A DNA stretch of 64,000 nt from an uncultured Aliiroseovarius sp. Lineage in GTDB: Bacteria; Pseudomonadota; Alphaproteobacteria; Rhodobacterales; Rhodobacteraceae. Below, piece by piece: positions 36,027 to 45,472 of the stretch. The position numbers were made by a program, and so were the translations under genes. The DNA lies in NCBI RefSeq assembly GCF_947497285.1, contig NZ_CANMFT010000001.1, positions 124,001 to 188,000 on the forward strand. Direction: 5' to 3'. The first letter of the stretch is position 1, and the number at the start of each line of letters is the position of its first letter. The notes under the pieces are model-generated. The model searched no databases. It was not told the DNA's origin and worked only from the letters and a program-made list of their open reading frames with translations.

Positions 36027-36713
36027 ATGGCGCCAATTCAAGCGCAGGTCCTGCTTGTCGAAGATGAGCCTGCTCAGGCAGAGATCATGACCTACAATTT
36101 GAATGCAGAAGGCTTTGCAGTGCGCCACGCGACCAACGGCGAGGAAGCGATGCAAATGATACGAGAAGACCTGCCCGATCTAATTATCCTAGATTGGATG
36201 ATGCCCTTGCTCAGCGGGATCGAAGTTTGTCGCCGGATCAAGACCAGTGACGCCACAAAACACATCCCCATCATCATGTTGTCGGCTCGTTCCGAAGAAG
36301 TTGACAGTGTCCGTGGTCTGGATACCGGCGCCGATGACTATGTGACGAAACCGTATTCCGTCAAAGAATTAATGGCTCGCGCCCGCACACAATTGCGCCG
36401 GACCCAGTCAGCGGCTGTCGCGACCTTAACTTACGAAGATATTGTCCTTGATCCTGAAAGCCATCGTGTCAGCCGCGATAACCAAGACCTCAATTTGGGA
36501 CCTATCGAGTTTCGACTGTTATCAAGGTTCATGGAACGGCCCGGTCGCGTCTTCAGTCGCGAGCAATTGCTCGATCTGGTCTGGGGTCGTGGTATTTTTT
36601 TGGATTCAAGAACCGTCGATGTCCATGTCGCACGGCTGCGCAAGTCCATAACGCGCAACGGCGGCACCGATCCAATCCGAACAGTGCGGGGCGCGGGTTA
36701 TTCCCTTGGGTGA
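36027..36713 (+). CDS. phoB: Phosphate regulon response regulator PhoB
   Basis: OmpR-family regulator of 228 residues. Receiver: E12/D13, D56 (LIILDWMMP) and K109 region (DDYVTKPYS). Winged helix: GPIEFRLLSRFMERPGRVFSR and VDVHVARLRKSI, ending IRTVRGAGYSLG. It starts 3 bases after phoU. It should bind the Pho box at 30745. Confidence 0.92.
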   Translation: MAPIQAQVLLVEDEPAQAEIMTYNLNAEGFAVRHATNGEEAMQMIREDLPDLIILDWMMPLLSGIEVCRRIKTSDATKHIPIIMLSARSEEVDSVRGLDTGADDYVTKPYSVKELMARARTQLRRTQSAAVATLTYEDIVLDPESHRVSRDNQDLNLGPIEFRLLSRFMERPGRVFSREQLLDLVWGRGIFLDSRTVDVHVARLRKSITRNGGTDPIRTVRGAGYSLG

Positions 36714-37374
36714 TGGCCTGACGTGAAATTGAGCGCTGGCTGTAGGCGGCGTGAGAGTTCAGCAATCCTCAACAGGACGCATGAACGCTATTTTTTACCT
36801 TTTCTTAGATTGAAGTCGGAGAGACAAGTGATAGCTTCACTCCCCTTCGGCCGTTCAAAGCCGTCATCGTCATAAAGATTTTCTCATTTGAAATCGACTT
36901 GGACTGCCACCTGAACGCCAGGGCGCAGTAGCCGCGGCGCACGACCTCGAAGGTCGATGGTCCGCCGGAGCATCAGTTCTGACAAGGACTGCCGAGAGGT
37001 TTTTTCGATCAACCGCGTCATACAGGTTCACTGCCTCCAGCGGGTCCGCCTGAGCTAGACAAAGCTCTTTCCAGTCTTCAACTCGTTTCAGTGACATACG
37101 GTACCGTCTGTCACGCTTGCACGCACGCGACGCTGGCGGCCTACAGCAACAAGTGGCCCCGTCCTGCGCACGGAACACTGGCTCGCCTGTCAGATCGTGT
37201 CGCACACCTCTCAGCCGCGGGTTGCATATGCGACAGGCTTGCGGTCACGAAGGACGGCGAGATTGTTGAAATCATAGAAGTAGAGGTCTAGCGTACAATT
37301 CTCGGCCAAACTTCCTTATTCGCAGCAGTTGCTGCAGACCTCTGTTCGAGGGCACCAACCACTAGGGGGACGAC
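36714..37374. other. Intergenic region after phoB
   Basis: No gene can be supported. A minus-strand frame from 37097 to 36870 (MSLKRVEDWKELCLAQADP at its start) has gene-like composition for about 45 residues but no ribosome site. A plus-strand frame 37091-37291 overlaps it. The last 15 bases contain the AGGGGGA ribosome site of the binding-protein gene. Confidence 0.4.
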
Positions 37375-38967
37375 ATGCTTAACCTAAAGACAACGTTCAT
37401 TGCGGGACTTCTGGCAAGCGCCTTGGCGCTTTCGCCGGTGACAGCCGCAACGCCAGACAACATGCTTGTGGTGGCCCAAAACATCGACGACATTGTCACG
37501 ATCGATCCAGCCTCGGCTTACGAATTCAGCTCAGGCGAATATGTTGCCAACACGTATGACACGCTGGTGCGCTATGATGCGACCGACACGACTGTGTTGG
37601 CCCCTGCGTTGGCCACCGAGTGGACCGTCGACGCCACCGCCAAGACTGTCACTTTCACCTTGCGCGACGGAGTTAAATTCCACTCTGGCAATCCGGTGCG
37701 AGCCGAGGATGTGGTCGGATCATGGACCCGTGTCGTCGCCCTTGATAAGGCACCATCCTTCATCCTGACTCAGTTGGGTTGGACCGCTGACAACATCGCC
37801 GAAATGGTCACCGCAGAAGGCAATACGGTCATCGTGCGTTACGAGGGCGACTTTGCGCCATCTTTCGTTTTGAACGTGCTCGCCGCACGCCCGGCATCAG
37901 TCGTGGACATGCAAACCGTCATGGCCAACGAGGTCGACGGCGACATGGGCCATGCGTGGTTGAACAAGAACTCTGCGGGCACCGGGCCGTTCAGCTTGGG
38001 CACCTATCGTCCTGCCGATATCCTCTCGCTCGATGCCAACCCTGATTATTATCAGGGCCGCCCGTCGATGGACCGCATCGTCATTCAACACAACCCCGAA
38101 GGTGCAACCCAACGATTGCAGCTTGAAGCGGGCGATATCGACATGGCCAAGGACCTTGATCCCGGTCAGATCGCCGGCCTTGAGGGGGTTGATGGTGTGC
38201 GTGTAGAGACCTACCCGCAAGCCGCCGTGCATTGGGTGTCGTTCAATCAGAAAACCGACAGTCTGACCGATACCGCAGTATGGGAAGCTGCACGTTATCT
38301 GGTGGATTATCAAGGCATGGCCAATGGCATGCTCAAGGGTCAGATGAAGGTGCATCAGGCATTTTGGCCGGATGGTTTTCCGGGCGCGTTGACCGACACA
38401 CCGTTTAGTTACGACCCCGAAAAAGCCAAACAGATCCTGAAGGACGCCGGGGTGGAGACGCCCATCAACGTCACGATGGATGTCATATCGGCCCCAACTT
38501 TCGTGGAAATGGCACAGGCGTTACAGGCCTCCTTCGCCGAAGGCGGGATTAACCTCGAAATCATTGCAGGCACAGGCGCGCAGGTCATCACCAAGTACCG
38601 CGCGCGCACCCATGAGGCGATGTTGCTGTATTGGGGGCCTGACTTCATGGACCCGCATTCCAACGCCAAGGCATTTGCGTACAACAAGGATAACTCCGAT
38701 GACAAATACGCCTCCACCACGACGTGGCGCAACGCATGGATGCCACCTGCAGAGATGAACGCCAAAACCATGGCAGCCCTGGGCGAGCAGGACGCGGACA
38801 AGCGGCTTGGCATGTATCTGGAGCTTCAGAAAGAAACCCAGGCCGAAGCGCCGTTCGTTATCATGTTCCAGGCGATCAAACAGGTCGCGATGCGGGACAA
38901 CATCAAAGGGTTCGTCAACGGCGCCACATCTGACTACGTCTTCTACCGTCTGGTCGAAAAGGAATGA
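37375..38967 (+). CDS. ABC transporter substrate-binding protein, family 5 (peptide/oligo type)
   Basis: Periplasmic binding protein of 530 residues. Signal peptide at about 1-24 (LNLKTTFIAGLLASALAL, then VTAA). Family features include DPASAYEFSSGEYVANTYDTL, FHSGNPVRAEDVVGSW and AGTGPFSLGTYRPADIL. Ligands of this class are peptides, nickel, glycosides or opine-like solutes. No permease or ATPase gene adjoins it, so it depends on a transporter elsewhere or acts as a sensor. Its stop overlaps the GAF gene by 4 bases. Confidence 0.85.
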   Translation: MLNLKTTFIAGLLASALALSPVTAATPDNMLVVAQNIDDIVTIDPASAYEFSSGEYVANTYDTLVRYDATDTTVLAPALATEWTVDATAKTVTFTLRDGVKFHSGNPVRAEDVVGSWTRVVALDKAPSFILTQLGWTADNIAEMVTAEGNTVIVRYEGDFAPSFVLNVLAARPASVVDMQTVMANEVDGDMGHAWLNKNSAGTGPFSLGTYRPADILSLDANPDYYQGRPSMDRIVIQHNPEGATQRLQLEAGDIDMAKDLDPGQIAGLEGVDGVRVETYPQAAVHWVSFNQKTDSLTDTAVWEAARYLVDYQGMANGMLKGQMKVHQAFWPDGFPGALTDTPFSYDPEKAKQILKDAGVETPINVTMDVISAPTFVEMAQALQASFAEGGINLEIIAGTGAQVITKYRARTHEAMLLYWGPDFMDPHSNAKAFAYNKDNSDDKYASTTTWRNAWMPPAEMNAKTMAALGEQDADKRLGMYLELQKETQAEAPFVIMFQAIKQVAMRDNIKGFVNGATSDYVFYRLVEKE

Positions 38968-39407
38968 CCCAACAACCGTCCCCCGAGGCGATCTATCGTG
39001 CCTTGCACACGCAAACCGGGGGGCGGTTGTTCACCGTAACGGTTCTGGACCGCGCCGCTGGTCTTGCGCGGCGGGTCTATACATCTCACACCGACGCTTA
39101 TCCGGTGTCCGGGACCAAATCGATGTCGCAAGGGGCTTGGACAGAACAGGTTGTAGAACGCGGTGAGGTTTTCGTCGCGAACACCGTTGCGGAGTTCGCG
39201 ATCTATTTCCCGGACCATGCCTTGATTGAAAGCCTTGGATGTGGCGCTGCGTTAAATGTGCCGATTTGCTTGGAAGAGGTCATTGGGACAGTCAACATTC
39301 TCGACAAAGAGCACTACTTCTCGCCACAGAATGTGGACCACTGCCTCGCGGCCATCGAGCAGCATCGTGACGATATAATTTGGGCGATGGAGCAATACGC
39401 ACTCTGA
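38964..39407 (+). CDS. Stand-alone GAF-domain protein
   Basis: A 147-residue protein consisting of one GAF-like domain (FTVTVLDRAAGLARRVYTS, then GCGAALNVPICLEEVIGTVNIL). No output domain, signal peptide or membrane segment is present. Overlap with the binding-protein gene indicates joint translation. It may bind a small ligand or act as a GAF-fold enzyme; the pairing with a peptide-type binding protein is the only clue. Confidence 0.72.
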   Translation: MTQQPSPEAIYRALHTQTGGRLFTVTVLDRAAGLARRVYTSHTDAYPVSGTKSMSQGAWTEQVVERGEVFVANTVAEFAIYFPDHALIESLGCGAALNVPICLEEVIGTVNILDKEHYFSPQNVDHCLAAIEQHRDDIIWAMEQYAL

Positions 39408-39998
39408 GGCAGCAGAACCTGCTGCACTCGACGCAACCTGCTTGGCGCGGTTGCAGGAAGAACCTTCGACAAAACAAGCATTGCAATGCAGAAAATGTCG
39501 TTTGTGGACGAGATAATTTCACCTGTCACTGGTCGGTTGGCTCGCAACCACAATGTGCGTTTCGATATATTCAATGCGCACCAGAGCGTGGCAAGACCAA
39601 AGCTCTGATAGCTGAATAGATGCAAACTCAATTGGCGCAGTGTGCCGAAAGCTGCGGTTTGTGCGAACGTTGTGAATGCCTGCTCCGTCGCGCGACTGTC
39701 ACTTTAAGAGATCCTAGATCATGCAACCGCAGCGAATGTCCGATCTGGCTTAGCTGCATCGCAGCGGTTGACGACATCGGCAAAGTCGGCTTTGGGCGCG
39801 TCTGCGCCCGGAGAATTCGCAGATCATTGCGTTAATACTGCAAGGCATCGAGCAATCGGTTCAAAACCCATTCCTAGCCTTGGTTGCACCCACCGCATCC
39901 GCCGTTCAGCACGTCTGACACCCGTTGGTGAAGCAGCATGCGACGGGTCAATTTGGCTAGCGGGTAGCGAGCTTAGACACCGCTACGAAAGGCGTGAT
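39408..39998. other. Intergenic region, no gene recognised
   Basis: A small hairpin (gcagcag / ctgctgc, 39409-39425) follows the GAF gene without a T-run. The rest has only short frames without ribosome sites. From memory its texture resembles degenerate intergenic DNA common in Rhodobacterales; this was not checked. Confidence 0.4.
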
Positions 39999-40439
39999 TC
40001 AGCGTGGGTCTTTCGCAACGAGTTCCACGGTGTTGCCGTCCGGATCGAAGGTGAAGACCCCGCGCCACCCGACCCAATCAAATGTTTCCACGTTGTATTC
40101 CAGCCCAAGTTTCTCATACCAAGCGATGACCGCATCTTGCTCTTCCCAAGGCAGGCTAAGCGCAATGTGATGGAGCGAGGAGCCCGGACCCGTCGCGGGG
40201 GGCAACTCACCCGCCCGGGTGCGGCCTGCGCCTTCGATGTCGTGGCGAAACAGTGCCAGCACGGCGGTATGGCCGCCAAAGCCCTCGGCGATACGGAAGA
40301 AAACGATGTTGCCGTTTTCCGGATCATTGAATGGTTCAAGCCCGATCACATCGCGATAGAACGCGACCATCGCGTCAAGATCAATGCACCGGATGGCGAT
40401 TTCACCAAGGGCGCGGACAGTAAAGCCTCGTTCAGCCAT
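39999..40439 (-). CDS. VOC/glyoxalase-family protein
   Basis: A 146-residue protein with the vicinal-oxygen-chelate fold: GEIAIRCIDLDAMVAFYRDVIGLEPF opens the first module, and LHHIALSL, then FTFDPDGNTVELVA closes the second. Possible metal ligands are the histidine of LHHIAL and the glutamate of TVELVA. ATG 40439 is chosen because AGGAGAG lies 8 bases upstream; the open frame extends 13 codons further. It is last in a leftward gene group and may act in aldehyde or antibiotic detoxification. Confidence 0.78.
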   Translation of the reverse strand: MAERGFTVRALGEIAIRCIDLDAMVAFYRDVIGLEPFNDPENGNIVFFRIAEGFGGHTAVLALFRHDIEGAGRTRAGELPPATGPGSSLHHIALSLPWEEQDAVIAWYEKLGLEYNVETFDWVGWRGVFTFDPDGNTVELVAKDPR

Positions 40440-40505
40440 AAGATCTCTCCTGATTGGTGATGATAGGATAGATTGCACGGTTTTGAAATCAGCGCGACAC
40501 GGCGT

Positions 40506-41204
40506 TCAGTTTTGATCCAGTTCCAGTAAATTGGGGTTCCGCTGGAGGAGCAACCGGACGCAAAACGCCGTTTCCGCAAGGATTGTGACGCCATAGATCG
40601 GGGTGAAGCCTGCGTGAAACTCGGGGGCGAAGAAGCGCAGCCCACTTCCGATCAGATAGACCGCTCCGGCAACTGCCAGTCCGGCCCCAAAGGCGCGGTG
40701 AAACAGACCTGAATACCAGACAAGCACGCCCATGATCAGGCTGTTCACACCGAAAAAGACAAGTCCCAGATCATAGCCGTGAGCGTGCAGGTTGAGAAGC
40801 AGCAGCGCGAGGGCAGCGTGATCCGCAAGACCATCCGTGCTGGCCAGAAACAGCCACGCAGCCTGCAAGGCCATGAGATTGGCGGCGATCAGCACGGTCT
40901 GGATCAGGCGAAACACCATGGCCGAGAGCGCAAGACCCGGCGCGACAGTTCGGAAGACCAGATAGAGCAGCACGGCAAGCCCCGCATCGCTGAGCGCCAT
41001 CAAAAGGTCAGCGGCGATGGCCAGCCGGAACTGAACCGGTGCAGCGAGGATGGAACGGGCCGTGCCAGCAGCGTTTTCGAAGTCGACGAGCGGACCACGA
41101 AGCCCAAGCTCGGCGCCAAGGCCAGTGACAATGATGATGAGATACAGCAGTCCTGCCAGGCGAACCTTCCGCGCGACGTCATTTGTCAGGGTAAGATTGA
41201 ACAT
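40506..41204 (-). CDS. DUF4386-type membrane protein
   Basis: A 232-residue integral membrane protein of about six spans. Family-like segments are RKVRLAGLLYLIIIVTGL near the N-terminus, MALSDAGLAVLLYLVFR and LGLVFFGVNSLIMG. The start at 41204 has AAGGAT upstream; the open frame further upstream is not protein-like. Function of the family is unknown. Confidence 0.75.
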   Translation of the reverse strand: MFNLTLTNDVARKVRLAGLLYLIIIVTGLGAELGLRGPLVDFENAAGTARSILAAPVQFRLAIAADLLMALSDAGLAVLLYLVFRTVAPGLALSAMVFRLIQTVLIAANLMALQAAWLFLASTDGLADHAALALLLLNLHAHGYDLGLVFFGVNSLIMGVLVWYSGLFHRAFGAGLAVAGAVYLIGSGLRFFAPEFHAGFTPIYGVTILAETAFCVRLLLQRNPNLLELDQN

Positions 41205-41230
41205 TCTGAAGATCCTTTCTTGAGTTGCAA

Positions 41231-42130
41231 TCAGGCGGCCTTGGCCCTTGTCGGGGCAGGGCGCACCGAGGCATCGCCAGCACGTGGACGGTTCGCGCGC
41301 TGGCCTGCCCAGACAGACCCAAGCACGATCACCGCACCGGCGAATTGCATCGGTGACAGCGCTTGTTCCAACCAGACCCACCCAAGGATCACCGCCGTTA
41401 CGGGGCTCATCATACCCAACATCGAGACAGCGCCCGGCTCAAGTCGGGCCACACCGCGAAACCATATCGCATAAGTCACCGCTGCGCCAATGAGGCCAAG
41501 CCAGCTTAGGCCGAGAAGGTTCGTCGTCGTGAGCGGCGGCAAAGGTGGCTCGATCAAAAGCGCGATCGACAACAGGATCAGCCCACCCGCCGTCAACTGC
41601 CACGCCGTGAAGCTGAGCGCGGGAACGGGCGGCTGCCATTTGCGGCTCAGCACGGTGCCCGCCGCCATTGAAGCAGCTCCGCCAAGTCCGGCGGCGATGC
41701 CGGTGGGATCAAGGCGCGCCTCTGGTCCGATTAGCAACAGGGCCACTCCGATGACACCGGTTGCAGCTGCGGCCACCACCCCGGCCCTGATTGGTGTTCC
41801 AAGCCAGCCGCGGGCCATCACGATGACGATCATGGCTTGCACGGAACCAAGTGTCGCTGCGACCCCGCCCGGCAGCCGATAGGCGGCCACAAACAGCAGC
41901 ACCCAGAACAGCGCGAAGTTCAAGCTGCCAAGCAGGAAAACCCGTCCGAGCCAGACGCGCGGTGGAAAGCAGCGCGTAACGGCGAGAAGCAACAATCCGG
42001 CGGGCAGGGCGCGCAGCGCGGCGAGCGTCACCGGATAGCCCGCAGGCAGCGCCTCTGTCGTGACAAGGTAGGTGCTGCCCCAAATCGCGGGGGCGAGCGC
42101 GGTCAGAAAAATGTCGGTGGTGCGGGTCAT
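41231..42130 (-). CDS. EamA-family transporter
   Basis: A 299-residue drug/metabolite transporter with ten predicted spans in two EamA repeats. FLTALAPAIWGSTYLVTTEALP opens the first; LLGLSWLGLIGAAVTYAIWF and MSPVTAVILGWVWLEQALS lie in the second. ATG 42130 has CGGAGAT upstream. Such proteins export amino acids or small metabolites. Confidence 0.82.
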   Translation of the reverse strand: MTRTTDIFLTALAPAIWGSTYLVTTEALPAGYPVTLAALRALPAGLLLLAVTRCFPPRVWLGRVFLLGSLNFALFWVLLFVAAYRLPGGVAATLGSVQAMIVIVMARGWLGTPIRAGVVAAAATGVIGVALLLIGPEARLDPTGIAAGLGGAASMAAGTVLSRKWQPPVPALSFTAWQLTAGGLILLSIALLIEPPLPPLTTTNLLGLSWLGLIGAAVTYAIWFRGVARLEPGAVSMLGMMSPVTAVILGWVWLEQALSPMQFAGAVIVLGSVWAGQRANRPRAGDASVRPAPTRAKAA

Positions 42131-42152
42131 GGTTGATCTCCGGGCTAGCAGC

Positions 42153-42302
42153 TCACCAGAGGCGGCGAATATGGTCGCGCGGGTGTTCCGGCCATGTCTC
42201 AAGGCCGATGTCGCGCATCATGTGGGGTGACAGGTCGCGGGTTGCGCCACGCGGAAGGTGGCGGCGGTGTCGGACCTGCGTGCGGCGGAAGAACAGGTTC
42301 AT
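42153..42302 (-). CDS. DUF1127-like micro-protein (49 residues)
   Basis: A small ORF that begins MNLFFRRTQVRHRR and carries the DUF1127-like arginine-rich motif DLSPHMMRDIGL at about residues 23-34. A clear AGGAG ribosome site lies 7 bases upstream of ATG 42302. DUF1127 proteins include RNA-binding factors affecting phosphate and carbon use in Agrobacterium and a sRNA-linked protein, CcaF1, in Rhodobacter. It sits between the DsbA-like gene and the EamA gene in the same direction. Confidence 0.7.
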   Translation of the reverse strand: MNLFFRRTQVRHRRHLPRGATRDLSPHMMRDIGLETWPEHPRDHIRRLW

Positions 42303-42314
42303 CAGGGTCTCCTT

Positions 42315-42953
42315 TCAAGCGGTTAGGCGAAGGGCGGCACGCAGTTGCGCGGCCAGATCCTCGCGCGGTCCGTTGACAAGGCGTGCGCCGGTCTCACGGA
42401 CGATGAGGGTTGGGATAGAGCGGACTTGGAGCTGACGGGCATGTTGCCTGTCGGCCTCGACTGCCCGCGCAGTGTCAGGGTCGTCAAAAGCCTCGGCGAA
42501 GGCGGCATTTTCAAAGCCGAGCTCTCGTGCCACGGCCAACACGGTCTGGGGGTCGGCAACATCACGTGCCTCGGTCAGATGGGCACGTTGCAGCCGGTCG
42601 AACATGTCCCAGTGGGCAGCTTGCCCGCCGAGCCGTTCCGCCGCCTTGCACCCCAGTGCAGCGGTCAATCCGTGTGGGTAGTCGAACGGGGCGGACCGCA
42701 TGGCGTCGATGTCGACCAACTCAGGCTGGTCACTGACCCGGCGGCAATTCACCCAGTGCCCAAGAATGGTTTCGCGTGCGTCTTCCGGGTTTCCCCAGCG
42801 CGACGCCATTTCAGAGCGGCTTGCTTGCAGGACAAAGGTCCGATGCCGGATGTCGAGGTCAAACTCGGCGGCCAAGCTGCGCATTCGCGACGAGATATTG
42901 AAGCACCAGCAGCACACAACGTCGTGGAAAAAATCTATGGTGAGCGAGGCCAT
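42315..42953 (-). CDS. DsbA-family (FrnE-like) thiol oxidoreductase
   Basis: A 212-residue thioredoxin-fold protein with an inserted helical domain. The active site is C14-C-W-C17, with an extra cysteine at C15 where CPWC is typical. The cis-proline region is RSIPTLIV near 180. There is no signal peptide, so it acts in the cytoplasm, as FrnE-type proteins do. ATG 42953 overlaps the wrbA stop, coupling it to a redox partner. Confidence 0.8.
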   Translation of the reverse strand: MASLTIDFFHDVVCCWCFNISSRMRSLAAEFDLDIRHRTFVLQASRSEMASRWGNPEDARETILGHWVNCRRVSDQPELVDIDAMRSAPFDYPHGLTAALGCKAAERLGGQAAHWDMFDRLQRAHLTEARDVADPQTVLAVARELGFENAAFAEAFDDPDTARAVEADRQHARQLQVRSIPTLIVRETGARLVNGPREDLAAQLRAALRLTA

Positions 42954-43576
42954 CACGCGGCCTCCTCATGCAGATTTGCGCCAGCCAGGCGCGTGGCAAT
43001 CCGGGCCACGTGCGCACCTTGGAAGCGCGCGCCTGCAAGGTCGATCGCGGAGGGCGCGCGCGATCCATCTGCCCCGGCAATGGTGCCTGCCCCATAAGGT
43101 GCGCCGCCCACGATGCCATCGGCGGTGGTCTGACCGGCGAAGGTGTAGGGCATCCCGGCAATCAGCATTCCGAAATGCTGAAGCGGGATCTGGGTGGACA
43201 GAAGCGTCGCCTCATGCCCGCCATGCTGCGATCCGGTCGAGGTGAAAACACCAGCCACCTTGCCGACCAGCGCGTTGCGTGCCCAAAGGCCACCGGCCTG
43301 ATCAAGAAAGCTCTTCATCTGACTAGCCATCATCCCAAACAGGGTAGGCGTGCCGAAGATGATGGCGTCATAGCTTTCCAGATCAGCGGGCGTCGCGATC
43401 GGCGTGTCGTCGTCGATAAAACCAGCGTTCTGGCGCACGGCGTCAGGCACCGTTTCAGGCACACGTTTCAGATCGACATGGGTGCCAGCGATGCTGCGCG
43501 CCCCTTCGGCTTCGGCTTCGGCAAGCGCGCGGACATGGCCATAGCTGGAGTAGTAAAGAACAAGAATGCGGGTCAT
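42953..43576 (-). CDS. wrbA: NAD(P)H:quinone oxidoreductase WrbA-like
   Basis: A 207-residue flavodoxin-fold protein. FMN-binding segments are LYYSSYGHVRALAEA at about 7-21 and GTPTLFGMMASQMKSFLDQAGGLW, followed by STGSQHGGHE, all close to WrbA/type IV quinone reductases. It should reduce quinones by two electrons, protecting against oxidative stress. The LysR gene lies 108 bases upstream in the same direction. Confidence 0.85.
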   Translation of the reverse strand: MTRILVLYYSSYGHVRALAEAEAEGARSIAGTHVDLKRVPETVPDAVRQNAGFIDDDTPIATPADLESYDAIIFGTPTLFGMMASQMKSFLDQAGGLWARNALVGKVAGVFTSTGSQHGGHEATLLSTQIPLQHFGMLIAGMPYTFAGQTTADGIVGGAPYGAGTIAGADGSRAPSAIDLAGARFQGAHVARIATRLAGANLHEEAA

Positions 43577-43684
43577 TGGATCCTCTCAGGGTGTTGGCGT
43601 TTCGATGCCTAAGAGGATGGGGGATGGGGTGGACGGGATTAACCGGCTGGTTCTCACTTCATTCTTTACGCTGGTTGAAGAATG

Positions 43685-44572
43685 TCAGCCGTGCAGGGCC
43701 GCGCGCAGATGGTCAAGAAAGGCCGTCACCTTGGCGTCCATCCCCAACCGCGACGCTGTCACAGCAAAAATCTCGGGTGATGGAAGTTCGTAGTCTGGCA
43801 ACACGCGCACAAGTTCGCCGCGCGCCACGGGCTCGTTCGAGACGAATTCCGGAAGTGTGCCGAGGCCTTGGCCCGCGATCAACAGGTCGCGCAAGACAAG
43901 GCTGTTGCCGACGCGGACAGGTGGATCAAGATCAAGCGTGATGGTGTCAGAAGGTCCATGCATGGTCCAAGTGGTCAGGTGATCTGCAAGCAAGAAACCG
44001 ACCACACGATGATGCACGATGTCCTCAGGCGCGCTCGGAACACCGGCTTTTTCCAGATACGCGGGTGCTGCGAATATCCGCTGGCGCATGGTGCCGACCT
44101 TGCGCGCGACCAGTGCCGAATCCGGCAATGTGGCCCGGATGCGGATCGAGACGTCGAACCCACCCTCGACCATATCCACCACGCGATCATCCAGAGAAAG
44201 CGTCAACCTGAGCTCAGGATAGGCGTCGAGAAAACCCGGTAGCAAAGGCGCGATAACTGTCTGGCCAAAGGAACTGGAGGCGTTCACCTTAAGATGACCG
44301 CGCACCGCCCCGGCGCCGTCACGGATGCGGTTTTCGACCCGGGCCACGTTGTCGAGGATGCCGGACGCTTCGTCGTAGTAGATCTGCCCAGCATCCGTCA
44401 GCGACATGGATCGTGTCGTCCGCGTCAGCAGCGTGCTGCCCAGACTTTCCTCGAGCAACTTGATCTCTCGGCTCAAGAGGGCCGGAGAAACGCCCAGATC
44501 TTCCGCCGCCCGCGCAAAACTGCCGCGTTCAACGATGCGGCGAAAGGCGTGCATGACAGAAAGCTTGTCCAT
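43685..44572 (-). CDS. LysR-family transcriptional regulator
   Basis: A 295-residue regulator. The N-terminal helix-turn-helix is FRRIVERGSFARAAEDLGVSPALLSREIK, and the linker and effector-binding domain follow (VRGHLKVNASSSFGQ, then RIRATLPDSALVARK). It resembles CrgA/DmlR-type members linked to quinone or aldehyde stress. It precedes wrbA and likely regulates it. Confidence 0.85.
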   Translation of the reverse strand: MDKLSVMHAFRRIVERGSFARAAEDLGVSPALLSREIKLLEESLGSTLLTRTTRSMSLTDAGQIYYDEASGILDNVARVENRIRDGAGAVRGHLKVNASSSFGQTVIAPLLPGFLDAYPELRLTLSLDDRVVDMVEGGFDVSIRIRATLPDSALVARKVGTMRQRIFAAPAYLEKAGVPSAPEDIVHHRVVGFLLADHLTTWTMHGPSDTITLDLDPPVRVGNSLVLRDLLIAGQGLGTLPEFVSNEPVARGELVRVLPDYELPSPEIFAVTASRLGMDAKVTAFLDHLRAALHG

Positions 44573-44749
44573 CTCGGCAGATACTCGGTCAGGTTCGTCC
44601 GCGACCCAAGATCAGCCGCGCATCTGATCAAATAGCACAATTTTTCGGGCGATGCGAACGGCCTGACCTTTTGGCATTGGTGTGGCAAAACACGCTCGAT
44701 GTATCTGGTTTTGCGTCAATCCGTTAGATTTTTTGCAATGGATCAACTG

Positions 44750-45415
44750 TCACCTTAGAAGCGTGACCATGTCTGCATAACCACGCGCCGTTGCGTGCTG
44801 AAGTGGCGTTACACCGTCGCGATCACCAATGGTTTTATCTGCACCGGCCTCTACTAGAACTTCGACCGTCCGCACGTGATCTGATCCGCCATCCCCCAGT
44901 ACCACAGCCTCGATCAACGCGGTCCACCCAAGATTGTTGACGTGGTCCAGCGGTGCGCCGCCGGCGACCAGTCGGGCGACGACGTCGTGGTGGCCCAGAT
45001 GCGCCGCAGCGATCAAGGCCGTTCCGTCGTAGACGCTGGTGACGAGGTCCGGCCTGTTGCCAACCTGCATGGCCAACGACACCAGTTCAGGATCGTTCGC
45101 GACAGCGGCAATGGTCAGAACATCGTAGACACGGTCTTCCAGCGCGTTCATATCCGCACCACCCTTGGCCAGAGCAGCGACGACATCGTCATGCGAGGCG
45201 AAGGCGGCGACATGGGCGGGCGTTCGGCCCGCGCGATCTCGTGCATCTACATCTGCACCTGATGCGATCAACCGGTTGACATCGTCCAGGTGCCCTTCGT
45301 GGGCTGCTAGATGAAGCCCGGTGTAAGACGCTATGTCTGAGGCTGAGGGTGCCGTCTGTGCATGGGCCACGCCAGTGAAAGCAAACGTGGCGGCTATGAT
45401 CAGGAAACGAAGCAT
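44750..45415 (-). CDS. Exported ankyrin-repeat protein
   Basis: A 221-residue protein with a Sec signal peptide (residues 1-19, ending VAHA) and about five ankyrin repeats (TGLHLAAHEGHLDDVNRLIASG, TPAHVAAFASHDDVV, ALIAAAHLGHHDVV, TPLQHATARGYADMV). It is downstream of the HbpS-like gene in the same direction, with a 57-base gap. Exported ankyrin proteins often protect or scaffold periplasmic enzymes, for example catalase-associated AnkB. Confidence 0.82.
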   Translation of the reverse strand: MLRFLIIAATFAFTGVAHAQTAPSASDIASYTGLHLAAHEGHLDDVNRLIASGADVDARDRAGRTPAHVAAFASHDDVVAALAKGGADMNALEDRVYDVLTIAAVANDPELVSLAMQVGNRPDLVTSVYDGTALIAAAHLGHHDVVARLVAGGAPLDHVNNLGWTALIEAVVLGDGGSDHVRTVEVLVEAGADKTIGDRDGVTPLQHATARGYADMVTLLR

Positions 45416-45472
45416 TTGATTGACCTTTCACATGCGGTGACCCGCCCCGAACAGGGGCAGGTCATGTTTGGT

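Noticed and set aside
39620-39835. A 71-codon Cys/Arg-rich ORF
   Set aside because: It has no ribosome site, no family resemblance and sits in non-coding-like sequence.
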